Numbered from the stretch's first letter, positions 43,735 through 51,290 are shown. The stretch is 64,000 nt of DNA from Brevibacillus centrosporus (GCF_003710815.1 NZ_RHHP01000007.1:62001-126000); one strand, 5' to 3'. Translations and numbers: made by a program. Notes: generated from the sequence alone by a model not told the origin.

Positions 43735-44889
43735 ATGAAGCCGAGGAAAAGAAGCAGGAACCACGCCAGTTATCTGGCAGATTCGATGTTTTTCTGGATA
43801 TCGATACTGGTTAGTGCGGATGCAGGGATGGCTGTCCTTTTGCAAGCGCTGGGCATCATTACGATCCAATGGACAGCGATCGTTGGTTTGGCTGTCTGCG
43901 CGGCTGTCAGCTGGACGGTATATGTGCTGCACAAGCGTTATGTACTGCCAGAGGCGTACTCACTTCATGCCTCTGCTTTTTTGGGAGCTTCCTTGCTCCT
44001 GTTTTTCTGCTTGTATAATCCGCAGAATTTTAGTGGCTTGTGGACCGTTTTTATCCTTTATCCTATTTACCTTAGTTTCTTTTACGACAAAGCGCTGGTC
44101 ATCGTATGGGGGGCTATTAGTTATCTGCTCTATGCGCTGAGTCTCGGAGTGGGACAGAGCGGTGAGTTTACGATGGATATCTTTTTTCATCTGACATTAG
44201 CAGCGGCAAGCGGGCTGTGCACCTGGCTTGGCTTTACAACGCTTCAAAACCGGATGGGCGATGCGAAGGAAGCCACGGACGCGCACAATCGAGAGTATGC
44301 CATCACGCTGCTCAATACGCTTGTACCGATCGTTGAGCGCAAGACCCAGACGAGCAGCCGGGAAATCGAGCAGATGAGTCGACTGATCAAGCGGATGCTG
44401 CGAGAATTTCCGGATGAAGATGTCAACGATTGGGAGATCAAGCTACTTTCTCTACTGCATTACGTCAGCCGGATCAAGTTTCCGGACTACGTATTTGAAA
44501 CGGATGAGAAGCTGACGACGTTTGAATATCAGATCGTGCAGGAGCACTGCCAGTTTGGCTATGAAATGTTCCGGGATGATCCCGCCTTCTCCCGAGTTGT
44601 ACAAGCACTGCAGGAGCACCATGAGCGTTTTGATGGGACCGGCTATCCGAAAAAGCTGAAGGGCTGCGATATCGTTCTATTGGCGCAAATCCTGGGAATC
44701 ATCGAGAGTTTTCTGGCGATGACAACAACGCGGGCGTACCGGCAAACGGCTACGATCGAGGAAGCATTTGCAGAAATCTGCACGATGGCAGGAACTGCTT
44801 ACGATGAAACGGTGGTCAAGGCATTTGCCAAATCAGTACAGATTCATTCCCCTACCAAAGTATCCAATGTTCCTTCCAGGGTAGGGTAG
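43735..44889 (+). CDS. Membrane protein with degenerate HD-GYP domain
   Basis: The protein is 384 residues. Six membrane helices lie in residues 18-170 and a C-terminal HD-GYP-like domain in 185-370. Some signatures remain: His271, HHERFDGTGYP at 295-305. The metal-binding HD dyad is HY at 242-243 (LHYVSRIKFPD in place of HDIGKI). The later VADxxDA segment reads GIIESFLAM. It therefore probably cannot hydrolyse cyclic di-GMP and may act as a binding or signalling relay. It follows the response regulator in one operon. Confidence 0.85.
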   Translation: MKPRKRSRNHASYLADSMFFWISILVSADAGMAVLLQALGIITIQWTAIVGLAVCAAVSWTVYVLHKRYVLPEAYSLHASAFLGASLLLFFCLYNPQNFSGLWTVFILYPIYLSFFYDKALVIVWGAISYLLYALSLGVGQSGEFTMDIFFHLTLAAASGLCTWLGFTTLQNRMGDAKEATDAHNREYAITLLNTLVPIVERKTQTSSREIEQMSRLIKRMLREFPDEDVNDWEIKLLSLLHYVSRIKFPDYVFETDEKLTTFEYQIVQEHCQFGYEMFRDDPAFSRVVQALQEHHERFDGTGYPKKLKGCDIVLLAQILGIIESFLAMTTTRAYRQTATIEEAFAEICTMAGTAYDETVVKAFAKSVQIHSPTKVSNVPSRVG

Positions 44890-44984
44890 TTTCATCCTGG
44901 AGACTACACAGATTCAGACTGTATGCGGATAGGCTTTTCCTCTTTGCCTTGATAAGGTGTGGTGATAGAGGGAGGGGAAGGCTG

Positions 44985-45194
44985 ATGTTGCAAAAATGGT
45001 GCGCTCGTTGCAAGAACCACTCGTTCAGCAGCGGAGATTGGTACGAATGGATTTGTCCGTACTGTAACAAGAACCTCACCTTGCAAAAAGCAGTGCCTGC
45101 TGTCATCCGGTTTGTCCTGATACGCCCCTACACTCCCCGACGCTTTCAACAAAAGGATCATAAACCGAGTCGCTCTGACGAAAATACTGCCTGA
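44985..45194 (+). CDS. Small zinc-ribbon protein
   Basis: The protein is 69 residues from the ATG at 44985 after GGGAGGGGAAGGCTG; a longer frame from 44949 lacks a site. Two CxxC pairs, CARC at 6-9 and CPYC near 25-28, form a zinc-ribbon knuckle pair. A basic C-terminal half follows. It may bind nucleic acid or a protein partner; no family is recognised. It ends inside a terminator stem. Confidence 0.65.
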   Translation: MLQKWCARCKNHSFSSGDWYEWICPYCNKNLTLQKAVPAVIRFVLIRPYTPRRFQQKDHKPSRSDENTA

Positions 45195-45212
45195 GATGGG
45201 CAGTATTTTTTG
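45183..45212 (+). terminator. Terminator before the matrix locus
   Basis: AATACTGCC (45183-45191) pairs with GGCAGTATT (45199-45207), followed by TTTTTG. The stem overlaps the zinc-ribbon stop codon. Confidence 0.85.
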
Positions 45213-45231
45213 TTTTTCCACCTCCTCCTCC

Positions 45232-45307
45232 AGTATGAGAGGGCTTCCACCTGATAGATAAAAATCTTCCTCCTTTCAAGCGTCAGGAGTCCCTCCGAGG
45301 GTGGAAG
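45232..45307 (+). promoter_or_regulatory. Structured upstream region of the first sipW operon
   Basis: An AGTATGAG octamer lies at 45232-45239. Beyond it CTTCCACC (45244-45251) can pair with GGTGGAAG (45300-45307), enclosing a smaller CTCCT/AGGAG hairpin (45270-45289). No convincing sigma-A promoter is visible. If transcription starts before 45244, the structure is in the leader. Confidence 0.4.
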
Positions 45308-45353
45308 ATAGACGGAGACGAACCTCGTACAATGAGGGAAAGAGGTGAGCTGT

Positions 45354-45911
45354 GTGGGGATGACTTGGGCAAAACGTATCGGTCTCGTGTTAGTTGCACT
45401 TCTTTTTTTATGGAATCTTTTTCTATACGCCAGCAGTCAATGGAACAACGATCACATCCCGGGATTGGGAAAATGGCGAGTCTTGTCCGTGCTGACGGGC
45501 AGTATGACCCCTACCATCAAAGCTGGAGATATGGTGATCGTAACGCGATATACAGGGGAAGTCCCAAAGACAGGCGACATCATCACGTATTGGAAGGACG
45601 ACCAGGCACGATCCCTGATTACCCACCGCGTCGTACAGCGTCTGGATAATGGCTACCTGCAAACCAAGGGGGATGCAAACCAGGAGACAGACGGAGGGTG
45701 GACAGACCCGAACCGATTGGTAGGAAAGGTTGTCGCTACGATACCTTTCGCAGCAGCTCTGCAGCAGTTGATCAAAGAGCCGCTGACGATGGTCTTCATA
45801 CTCGCTGGATTTATTGGCTATCTCATTCATACCCAGCGTCGATCTGGCAGCAAAAAGGACAACAAACAAGCATCGATACAAACCGAGAAGTTGGAGGGGG
45901 ATCTTACATGA
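45354..45911 (+). CDS. sipW: ER-type signal peptidase I, SipW-like (first copy)
   Basis: The protein is about 185 residues. The start is taken as GTG at 45354, 6 bases after GAGGTGA; ATG at 45360 is the alternative. A membrane helix at the N-terminus and one near the C-terminus flank the catalytic domain. Ser in LTGSMTPTIKAGD, His in LITHRVVQ (His in place of Lys, the ER-type hallmark) and Asp in TKGDANQETDG match SipW. SipW-type enzymes process TasA/camelysin precursors, and such a gene overlaps it by ATGA. It begins a four-gene unit. Confidence 0.93.
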   Translation: MGMTWAKRIGLVLVALLFLWNLFLYASSQWNNDHIPGLGKWRVLSVLTGSMTPTIKAGDMVIVTRYTGEVPKTGDIITYWKDDQARSLITHRVVQRLDNGYLQTKGDANQETDGGWTDPNRLVGKVVATIPFAAALQQLIKEPLTMVFILAGFIGYLIHTQRRSGSKKDNKQASIQTEKLEGDLT

Positions 45912-47227
45912 AGTGGGAACAGGTGAAAAACTGGCCATGGAAGCGGATTGTTATAGGCACGGCATTTATTTCATCCATTGCCGCGAGCACCAGCTTTGGG
46001 ACCTATGCGTATTTCACGAGTCAAGTAGATGATGCATCGACCTTTGCTGCCGGGAAACTGGAGATCAGCTTGGGGGGCGTTTCGAGTGCAAGCTTTCGGG
46101 CAGAAGGGGATCAGAAATTTTTACCAGGTGTCCGCGTTCAAAAAACAATGAGTGTCGAAAACAAAAGCGACGTTCCTGTGAAATATGCCTTGCTTGCAAA
46201 GAAGGCTGACGGGGACGATATCCTATACGATCAGCTGGTAGCCGAGATTCGGAGCAGTGACGATACACTGCTATATCATGGACGCGTCAGCAGTTTGACA
46301 AAAGCCAACGTCGTCATTCCTGAGTTGGATAAAGGGGAGGCTGACGATCTGAGCTTTACCGTTTATTTGCCAGAAAGCACAGGGAACGAGGTCCAGCAAA
46401 AGACGGCAGATGTCAATTTCGGCTTCCTAGCTACGCAGCAGGAGAACGGAGATTACTTTGCGCAAAGCGGGCCAGTGATGACCTTTACGCCACAGGACTT
46501 GAGCGGCAGTCAGCTGCTCGACACGATGAAGCTCGCGAAACGTGTTGGAGAAGAGGAGAGCGCCAAGCAAAAGGATGAATCGGCTGCGAAAGGCATGACC
46601 TTTGTACTGGCAGAAGGTTCGTATGATCTGAGTGGTTTGGAGTTGCCCAAACACATAACGTGGAAGGCTGCTCCTGGACAGGAAGGAAAGGTCATCATTC
46701 GGGCCGATGAGCTAGCGGTTCAGGAAGCGTCCTTTGACGGTATCCGTTTTGAGGGGCGGGGAACCGGTCTTCTGGTCGGCTCCAATGTGAGCTTCCGCAA
46801 TTGTGTGTTTGGCAGCGGATTTGAGGAAGCCATTCGTACAGCAGGTGCTGAGGACAAGCAATCGGATGAGTCAGCAGAAGGCGGAAAATTCCTGGAAGGA
46901 TTGACGGTGAAAGACAGCATCTTTGAAGGTGGCGGAGAAGGGATCGTGCTGAATCAGACCATCAAAGCCGTCTTGATTGCGGGTAACACCTTTAACGGTG
47001 GAAAGCACGCAGTCGTGATCGCCAATGACAAAGAATCACAAGTCCAAATCGTCGATAATGATTTCACCAAAGTCAGCCAATACGCGGTGGAAAGTGATGG
47101 AGTGCGGGTAGGTGATGGCATTGACGGATTTAAGGAGATCGAGGGAGAAGTCGTCGGGACGAAGAAGCTGGCTCTCCATTTGTACAAGGCAGACTTGTAC
47201 CTGGAAAACAACAAGTATGGAAGATAA
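45908..47227 (+). CDS. TasA-like domain fused to a right-handed beta-helix
   Basis: The protein is 439 residues from the ATG at 45908 (GGAGGGGGATCTTAC). The SipW-type export signal is a helix at 13-31 followed by GTYAYFTS. A TasA/camelysin beta-sandwich follows to about 195 (FAAGKLEISLGG, LPGVRVQKTMSVENKSDVPV). After a charged linker, residues about 230-420 look like a parallel beta-helix: short repeats such as FDGIRFEGRGTG, VSFRNCVFGSG, LTVKDSIFEGGGEGIVLN and VLIAGNTFNGGKHAVVI. I know of no described protein with this fusion. It would be an adhesin-like or polysaccharide-binding matrix component. Confidence 0.85.
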   Translation: MKWEQVKNWPWKRIVIGTAFISSIAASTSFGTYAYFTSQVDDASTFAAGKLEISLGGVSSASFRAEGDQKFLPGVRVQKTMSVENKSDVPVKYALLAKKADGDDILYDQLVAEIRSSDDTLLYHGRVSSLTKANVVIPELDKGEADDLSFTVYLPESTGNEVQQKTADVNFGFLATQQENGDYFAQSGPVMTFTPQDLSGSQLLDTMKLAKRVGEEESAKQKDESAAKGMTFVLAEGSYDLSGLELPKHITWKAAPGQEGKVIIRADELAVQEASFDGIRFEGRGTGLLVGSNVSFRNCVFGSGFEEAIRTAGAEDKQSDESAEGGKFLEGLTVKDSIFEGGGEGIVLNQTIKAVLIAGNTFNGGKHAVVIANDKESQVQIVDNDFTKVSQYAVESDGVRVGDGIDGFKEIEGEVVGTKKLALHLYKADLYLENNKYGR

Positions 47228-47891
47228 AGCGGGGCGTTCGAGGACGCACTCGCGGTCGAGATCAAAAGCACGTTTGGCGCCTCTACGTGTACAGATTATG
47301 AGCAGCGTCTTTTTTCTGGGAGTCGCGCTGTCTTTATGGGGACCCATGGCCACTACCTACAGCTGGATGTGGCAGGAGGTCCAGGATGCGGGACACGAGT
47401 TTGCGGTCGGGATTCTTGATATTTCGGACAGCAGCTTCGGCAGCGAATGGCATGTCCTTCGGGGAGGCAACCAGGTCGTCGACTTGTCGAAAATGATTCC
47501 GGGAGATGCCCGGCAGATCAAGGCGACCCTTTCTAAAGGCTCGAGCGACTTGGACTTTTCTTATAAGATCGTTGCACGAGTAAAAGATATCGGCAGCCCG
47601 GGGACAGGTGCGGCGCAAAAGCTGGAGGAAGTGCTTCGCGTACGCATTACGGAGGGACAGCAGGAAGTATATGACGGCCTCGTCAGAGATCTTCATCAGG
47701 ATCAGCCGGGAATTTCCCGTTCCAATGGGACGGAGAGCGAGTTTCGGGCAAGCGAGGGGAATAAGACATTTTTCATCACGGTATATCTGCCAGAAGAAGG
47801 CGTCGATCATACCTACCAGTCTCTCGGAGGAGAGCTGGAGCTGCGCTTTTTGGCAAAGCAGGCAACATCGGATGCGATATACGCAGAGTAA
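47217..47891 (+). CDS. Divergent TasA/camelysin-like secreted protein
   Basis: The protein is about 224 residues from the ATG at 47217, which overlaps the previous gene by 11 bases; ATG at 47298 (MSSVFFLG) is an alternative. A basic start precedes one hydrophobic helix, then ATTYSWMWQEVQDAGHEFAV, a diverged form of the GGTYAYFxDxE...FxAG export/N-terminal motif. The rest has the beta-rich TasA pattern (DLSKMIPGDARQIKATLSKG, FFITVYLPEE). There is no strong ribosome-binding site, which implies translational coupling. Confidence 0.75.
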   Translation: MEDKAGRSRTHSRSRSKARLAPLRVQIMSSVFFLGVALSLWGPMATTYSWMWQEVQDAGHEFAVGILDISDSSFGSEWHVLRGGNQVVDLSKMIPGDARQIKATLSKGSSDLDFSYKIVARVKDIGSPGTGAAQKLEEVLRVRITEGQQEVYDGLVRDLHQDQPGISRSNGTESEFRASEGNKTFFITVYLPEEGVDHTYQSLGGELELRFLAKQATSDAIYAE

Positions 47892-47903
47892 GGGGGGAGC
47901 CAC

Positions 47904-48755
47904 TTGAAGAGGCTGGCAGTGGGGTTGATGGCAGCAGCACTGATCTTGAACGCCGTACCCATGGATGGAACGTTTTCCTTTTTGACCAGTGAGAAGAAGC
48001 AGGTATCCCCCGTTTCAACTGGCACAAACGAGGACGTTTTCGTGACAGAAACCAAACAGATCGTTTTGAAATCAAAGGTCGAAAAACGCACCAAGATCAA
48101 GCGCACGGTAAACGCAGATGGCTCCTCCTCTGAGACAAAGGACAGCAGACTTGCCGTCTTCAACGGCGTACAGCGTGTCGTGTTCGTTCCGCAACGCGAG
48201 TCATTGGATTTGGAGCTAGCCAATTTAACCGTGACGGGAGACGCAGCAGGAGAAGTAACGATACAACGTGTCTACGATGAGAAGGACGACAAGGCAATCG
48301 TATTTGAAATAACTCATACCTATCAAAAGGCGTATGGCAAGAGAAAGAGCGAAACCGAGCGAGGCGAGCTGCAAGTAACGGCACTCGGCGGGTTCTATAC
48401 GTTGAAGCTCCCGCTCACAATCAGTACCTCTTATCGCGAGTCGACGGACGTATCGGAGGAAGCAGTCCCGAGTCAGCCAAGTCAACCAGGTCAGCCGACA
48501 AACCCGACGGCGCCCGATACGCCAAATGCACCGGACACACCTGCTACTGAAGGAGACTCAACCCTGCCTGCGCAGCCGCCTTCTTCTGGTGTAGAAACAC
48601 CCACGGAACCATCGACAGATCCAAGCGGCCCAGCACCGCCATCTTCAGAAGAGTCGGGGACAGTTTCTCCTGACTCGGACCTGCAGGAGTCCTCGCCACC
48701 CGGTTCCCCAAGTACCCCGAAGGAAACTCCTGCGGGAGAAACGCCCCCTCTTTGA
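47904..48755 (+). CDS. SipW-type exported protein with Pro/Ser/Thr-rich tail
   Basis: The protein is 283 residues from a TTG at 47904 after AAGGGGGGAG. A signal helix is followed by DGTFSFLTSEKK, the SipW substrate motif in diverged form. Residues about 40-180 form a beta-rich domain. Residues about 186-283 are low complexity, rich in Pro, Ser, Thr and Glu with repeats of the kind PSQPSQPGQPTNP and PNAPDTP. Such tails act as extended spacers or cell-wall-spanning stalks. No LPXTG or membrane anchor follows. It is the last gene of the first matrix operon. Confidence 0.78.
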   Translation: MKRLAVGLMAAALILNAVPMDGTFSFLTSEKKQVSPVSTGTNEDVFVTETKQIVLKSKVEKRTKIKRTVNADGSSSETKDSRLAVFNGVQRVVFVPQRESLDLELANLTVTGDAAGEVTIQRVYDEKDDKAIVFEITHTYQKAYGKRKSETERGELQVTALGGFYTLKLPLTISTSYRESTDVSEEAVPSQPSQPGQPTNPTAPDTPNAPDTPATEGDSTLPAQPPSSGVETPTEPSTDPSGPAPPSSEESGTVSPDSDLQESSPPGSPSTPKETPAGETPPL

Positions 48756-48796
48756 GGATGAAGGAACGAAGGGCCGCACAAAATACCCCAAACTTG

Positions 48797-48830
48797 CCCA
48801 GCGAGCCTCTGCGCCCGTTGGGTCTTTTTG
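48797..48830 (+). terminator. Terminator of the first matrix operon
   Basis: CCCAGCG (48797-48803) pairs with CGTTGGG (48816-48822, one G-T pair), followed by TCTTTTTG. Confidence 0.7.
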
Positions 48831-48856
48831 TTAGGATGAGGGCTTTCTCATACTTT
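48828..48856 (+). promoter_or_regulatory. Candidate promoter of the second sipW gene with dyad
   Basis: TTGTTA (48828-48833), a 17-base spacer and TACTTT (48851-48856) form a weak promoter. Its spacer contains the palindrome ATGAG-N6-CTCAT (48836-48851). The octamer AGTATGAG occurs here on the minus strand (48854-48847). Confidence 0.45.
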
Positions 48857-48945
48857 AGGATGAGGTGTTTCCATTCCGGTGAAGGAAGTTAGGTTCAATC
48901 AAAACTTTTAAGATAGGAAGAGATATCTTAAAAGGGAAGCGAGGA

Positions 48946-49476
48946 ATGAAAATGGCGATCGTGAAAAAAGTGGCGTCGTTTGCAACAACCCTGTTGCTTA
49001 TTCTGGTCATTGCGCTATGCGTGTTTCTTTTCATCGGCAAAATGAATGGGGGGAAAACGAATTTGTTTGGCAGCGAGATCATGGTGGTCCTGAGCGGCTC
49101 GATGTCCCCTACGTTTAATACCGGAAGTATTGTTGCCGTAAAGCCAGTCACCTTCGAAGAGATCAAGCAAGGGGATATTATCACTTTCAAGGATGTTGAT
49201 GAGCGTACGGTAACCCACCGTGTCTTAGAGATTAACAATGGAGAGCTGATAACAAAAGGGGATGCGAACGATGGTAAGGACTCGACGCCAGTGTCCAAGG
49301 ATCGAGTAGTCGGTAAAGTCCAGTATTGGGTCCCGCTCATTGGATATTTGGTGGAATTCATTAAATCAAAAGTGGGAATGCTGGTATTCCTAGGCGTACC
49401 TGGGTTGTATCTGATTGTGAGTCAAATTTATAAGTTGTTTAAAATGTTTAAGGAAGAAGAAGCACCAGCGAATTGA
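48946..49476 (+). CDS. sipW: ER-type signal peptidase I, SipW-like (second copy)
   Basis: The protein is 176 residues with membrane helices near 10-30 and 145-163. The catalytic residues are Ser52 (LSGSMSPTFNTGS), His91 (TVTHRVLE) and Asp106 (TKGDANDG), the ER-type set. It is more canonical than the first copy. The start lies about 10 bases after GAAGCGAGG. It is followed by a terminator, then the two TasA-family genes that are its likely substrates. Confidence 0.95.
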   Translation: MKMAIVKKVASFATTLLLILVIALCVFLFIGKMNGGKTNLFGSEIMVVLSGSMSPTFNTGSIVAVKPVTFEEIKQGDIITFKDVDERTVTHRVLEINNGELITKGDANDGKDSTPVSKDRVVGKVQYWVPLIGYLVEFIKSKVGMLVFLGVPGLYLIVSQIYKLFKMFKEEEAPAN

Positions 49477-49492
49477 AATAAATGAGCCAACC

Positions 49493-49520
49493 TCCCGATC
49501 CTCGTGATCGGGATTTTTTA
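49493..49520 (+). terminator. Terminator of the second sipW gene
   Basis: TCCCGATC (49493-49500) pairs with GATCGGGA (49506-49513), followed by TTTTTT. Confidence 0.88.
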
Positions 49521-49753
49521 TATCGATATACCAGAGACTCTTTGTCAAGTCTGGTATCTTTTAGCGGAGGAGGATTCATCCTTCAGTATGAGCATGGGGA
49601 GGGTGTCAGTTGTAGATGTTTTCATCCACAGAGTGTGCATCATTTCAACCTGATGCAGGAAGTTGGATTTACGCAGAACTCGTATCATAAAGCTATGAAC
49701 GGTACCTGATACCGGACGCAAAATACAAGCACTTATATAGGAGGAATTATAAG
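49520..49753 (+). promoter_or_regulatory. Control region of the CalY/TasA genes
   Basis: This 234-base stretch has no credible gene. It holds an imperfect dyad (GATATACCAGA near 49524-49534 with TCTGGTATC near 49549-49557), the AGTATGAG octamer (49585-49592) and a GGTA-N5-TACC dyad near 49701-49713. An ideal AGGAGG site stands before the CalY start. A TTGGAT/TCATAA pair with 16-base spacing near 49664-49691 is a possible promoter. Confidence 0.4.
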
Positions 49754-50329
49754 ATGAGCATGAAAAAACAATTTGCGTTGACATTGGCTTCTGTAGGCAT
49801 TGGTGCTGCACTGATCGGTGGCGGAACATTCGCTTACTTCAATGACACGGAGACTTCTTCTGGTAATACCTTTTCCGCTGGTACGATTGATCTGAAACCA
49901 GAAACAGAAGCTTTCACTCAGTTGAACGTTGGACCGATGAAGCCAGGACAAACTAGCGCAGTACAAACGATTAACCTCAGCAATGCTGGTAACCTGGATG
50001 CAAACGCTCTTCTTGATGTTGCTTACACGGCGAGTGGCGGGATAAACAATGCAGACCTGGGTACTCAATTGTTAGTGAAAAACCTGAAATTTAAAGGAAC
50101 CACAATCAACGTTGATTCGATTGACGGCTCCGATAACAAGCTGACGCTGAAAGAGTTGGCAGATGGCACAGCAGCTGCTACGAAACTGCTGCTTGGCGAA
50201 CTTGCTGCAAACAACGGTGCCGGTGCTCTGACATTTGAAGTGGAATTCGAAGAGACTAACACCGACCAGAATGACTATCAAGGCTCTTCTGTCTCCATCG
50301 ACCTGACTTTCGAAGCTAGACAAAAATAA
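49754..50329 (+). CDS. calY: CalY/TasA-like biofilm matrix protein (camelysin family)
   Basis: The protein is 191 residues. Its signal is MKKQFALTLASVGIGAALIG followed by GGTFAYFNDTETSSGNTFSA, the textbook SipW/TasA-family signature with cleavage expected near Ala27. The mature part is a beta-sandwich rich in Ala, Gly, Asn, Thr and Leu (LSNAGNLDANALLDVAY). Homologues assemble into extracellular fibres of the biofilm matrix. The start follows AGGAGGAATTATAAG and a perfect terminator follows the gene, which points to high expression as a single major product. Confidence 0.93.
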   Translation: MSMKKQFALTLASVGIGAALIGGGTFAYFNDTETSSGNTFSAGTIDLKPETEAFTQLNVGPMKPGQTSAVQTINLSNAGNLDANALLDVAYTASGGINNADLGTQLLVKNLKFKGTTINVDSIDGSDNKLTLKELADGTAAATKLLLGELAANNGAGALTFEVEFEETNTDQNDYQGSSVSIDLTFEARQK

Positions 50330-50363
50330 GAAGCTTTAGCAGCACAATCGATCATCAATCAAA

Positions 50364-50396
50364 AAACAGGGAGAGCATCTACTCTCCCTGTTTTTA
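50364..50396 (+). terminator. Terminator between the CalY and TasA-like genes
   Basis: A perfect 12-bp stem (50364-50375 with 50382-50393) and T run end 2-3 bases before the AGGAGG site of the next gene. Read-through would give the downstream gene a lower dose. Confidence 0.9.
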
Positions 50397-50411
50397 TAGG
50401 AGGAACGTTCT

Positions 50412-51278
50412 ATGAAAAAGAAAGGCATGGCCATCGCGCTTCTTGCTTCCACCCTCGCTTTTGCAGGTCTGATTGGTGGAGGTACATATGCATACTTTAG
50501 CGACAGCGAGCAGTCCACTGGAAATATCGTTCGTGCAGGTAAGCTGAGCTTAACCGGTTTCCGCAACGACGTACCGATCCAAGGGCCGATGTTTTATACC
50601 GATAGCAACTTCGATCACAATGGCAGCGACGACAACGGTATTTTGGGTACAGGATTCTGGAAGCCGGGAGATAGCCATACTCGAGCGATGTTCATTGAAA
50701 ACGACGGAGATATCCCCGCAAAGCTGAAAAAAGTGTACGCAAAGCCTGATGCGGCACAAGGTACGCAGGCTTATCAAGATGCGATCGCGTTTGCAAACCA
50801 AGCGCGTGTATCCATCTCAGTGATTCAACCGGATAAAGATGTCGTCGGATTTTGGGATAGCGATGAATATGCGGAAGTGATCAAGGACGTAGATGAGATG
50901 TATCGCGAAGAGTATGACAATTACATTAACCGGTTCCGTGCACTGATGTCTGGCATGACATTGGCTGAGCTGAAAGCACTCGATCTCGAAGCGCACGGTA
51001 TGGCGAAGGAAGCTCTTCTGAATCATACATTTGTCTTGAAACGCAACGGATTGTCGAATATTTCCCTGCGTGTGAAACAAATCTTTGATGCAAATCTCAT
51101 CGATTTGGTAAACAACTCCAACGAAGTTGCTTCCAGCCTCCAGTACACCATCGACAAAGGGGAAGCTCTCTACTTCGGCTACACCGTCACCTTGCCCGAC
51201 CTGACTCCAGAAGTGAACAACCCTCTTCAAGGAAAAGAAGTGGAATTCTCCTTCTCTCATGAATTCATTCAAGACTAA
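50412..51278 (+). CDS. TasA-like matrix protein, long form
   Basis: The protein is 288 residues. The signal and N-terminal motif are canonical (GLIGGGTYAYFSDSEQSTGN), with SipW cleavage expected after GGGTYA. The mature protein has a beta domain interrupted by a helical insertion around 110-200 (DEYAEVIKDVDEMYREEYDN and following). That matches the larger TasA fold better than the short CalY. The ATG follows AGGAGGAACGTTCT. It has no promoter of its own that I can see, so it probably depends on read-through of the preceding terminator. Confidence 0.9.
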   Translation: MKKKGMAIALLASTLAFAGLIGGGTYAYFSDSEQSTGNIVRAGKLSLTGFRNDVPIQGPMFYTDSNFDHNGSDDNGILGTGFWKPGDSHTRAMFIENDGDIPAKLKKVYAKPDAAQGTQAYQDAIAFANQARVSISVIQPDKDVVGFWDSDEYAEVIKDVDEMYREEYDNYINRFRALMSGMTLAELKALDLEAHGMAKEALLNHTFVLKRNGLSNISLRVKQIFDANLIDLVNNSNEVASSLQYTIDKGEALYFGYTVTLPDLTPEVNNPLQGKEVEFSFSHEFIQD

Positions 51279-51290
51279 TCGAAGGCAAAA

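Noticed and set aside
49482..49709. 75-codon frame between the second sipW and calY
   Set aside because: It runs through a clear terminator hairpin, has no ribosome-binding site and shows no domain; the stretch is better read as a control region.
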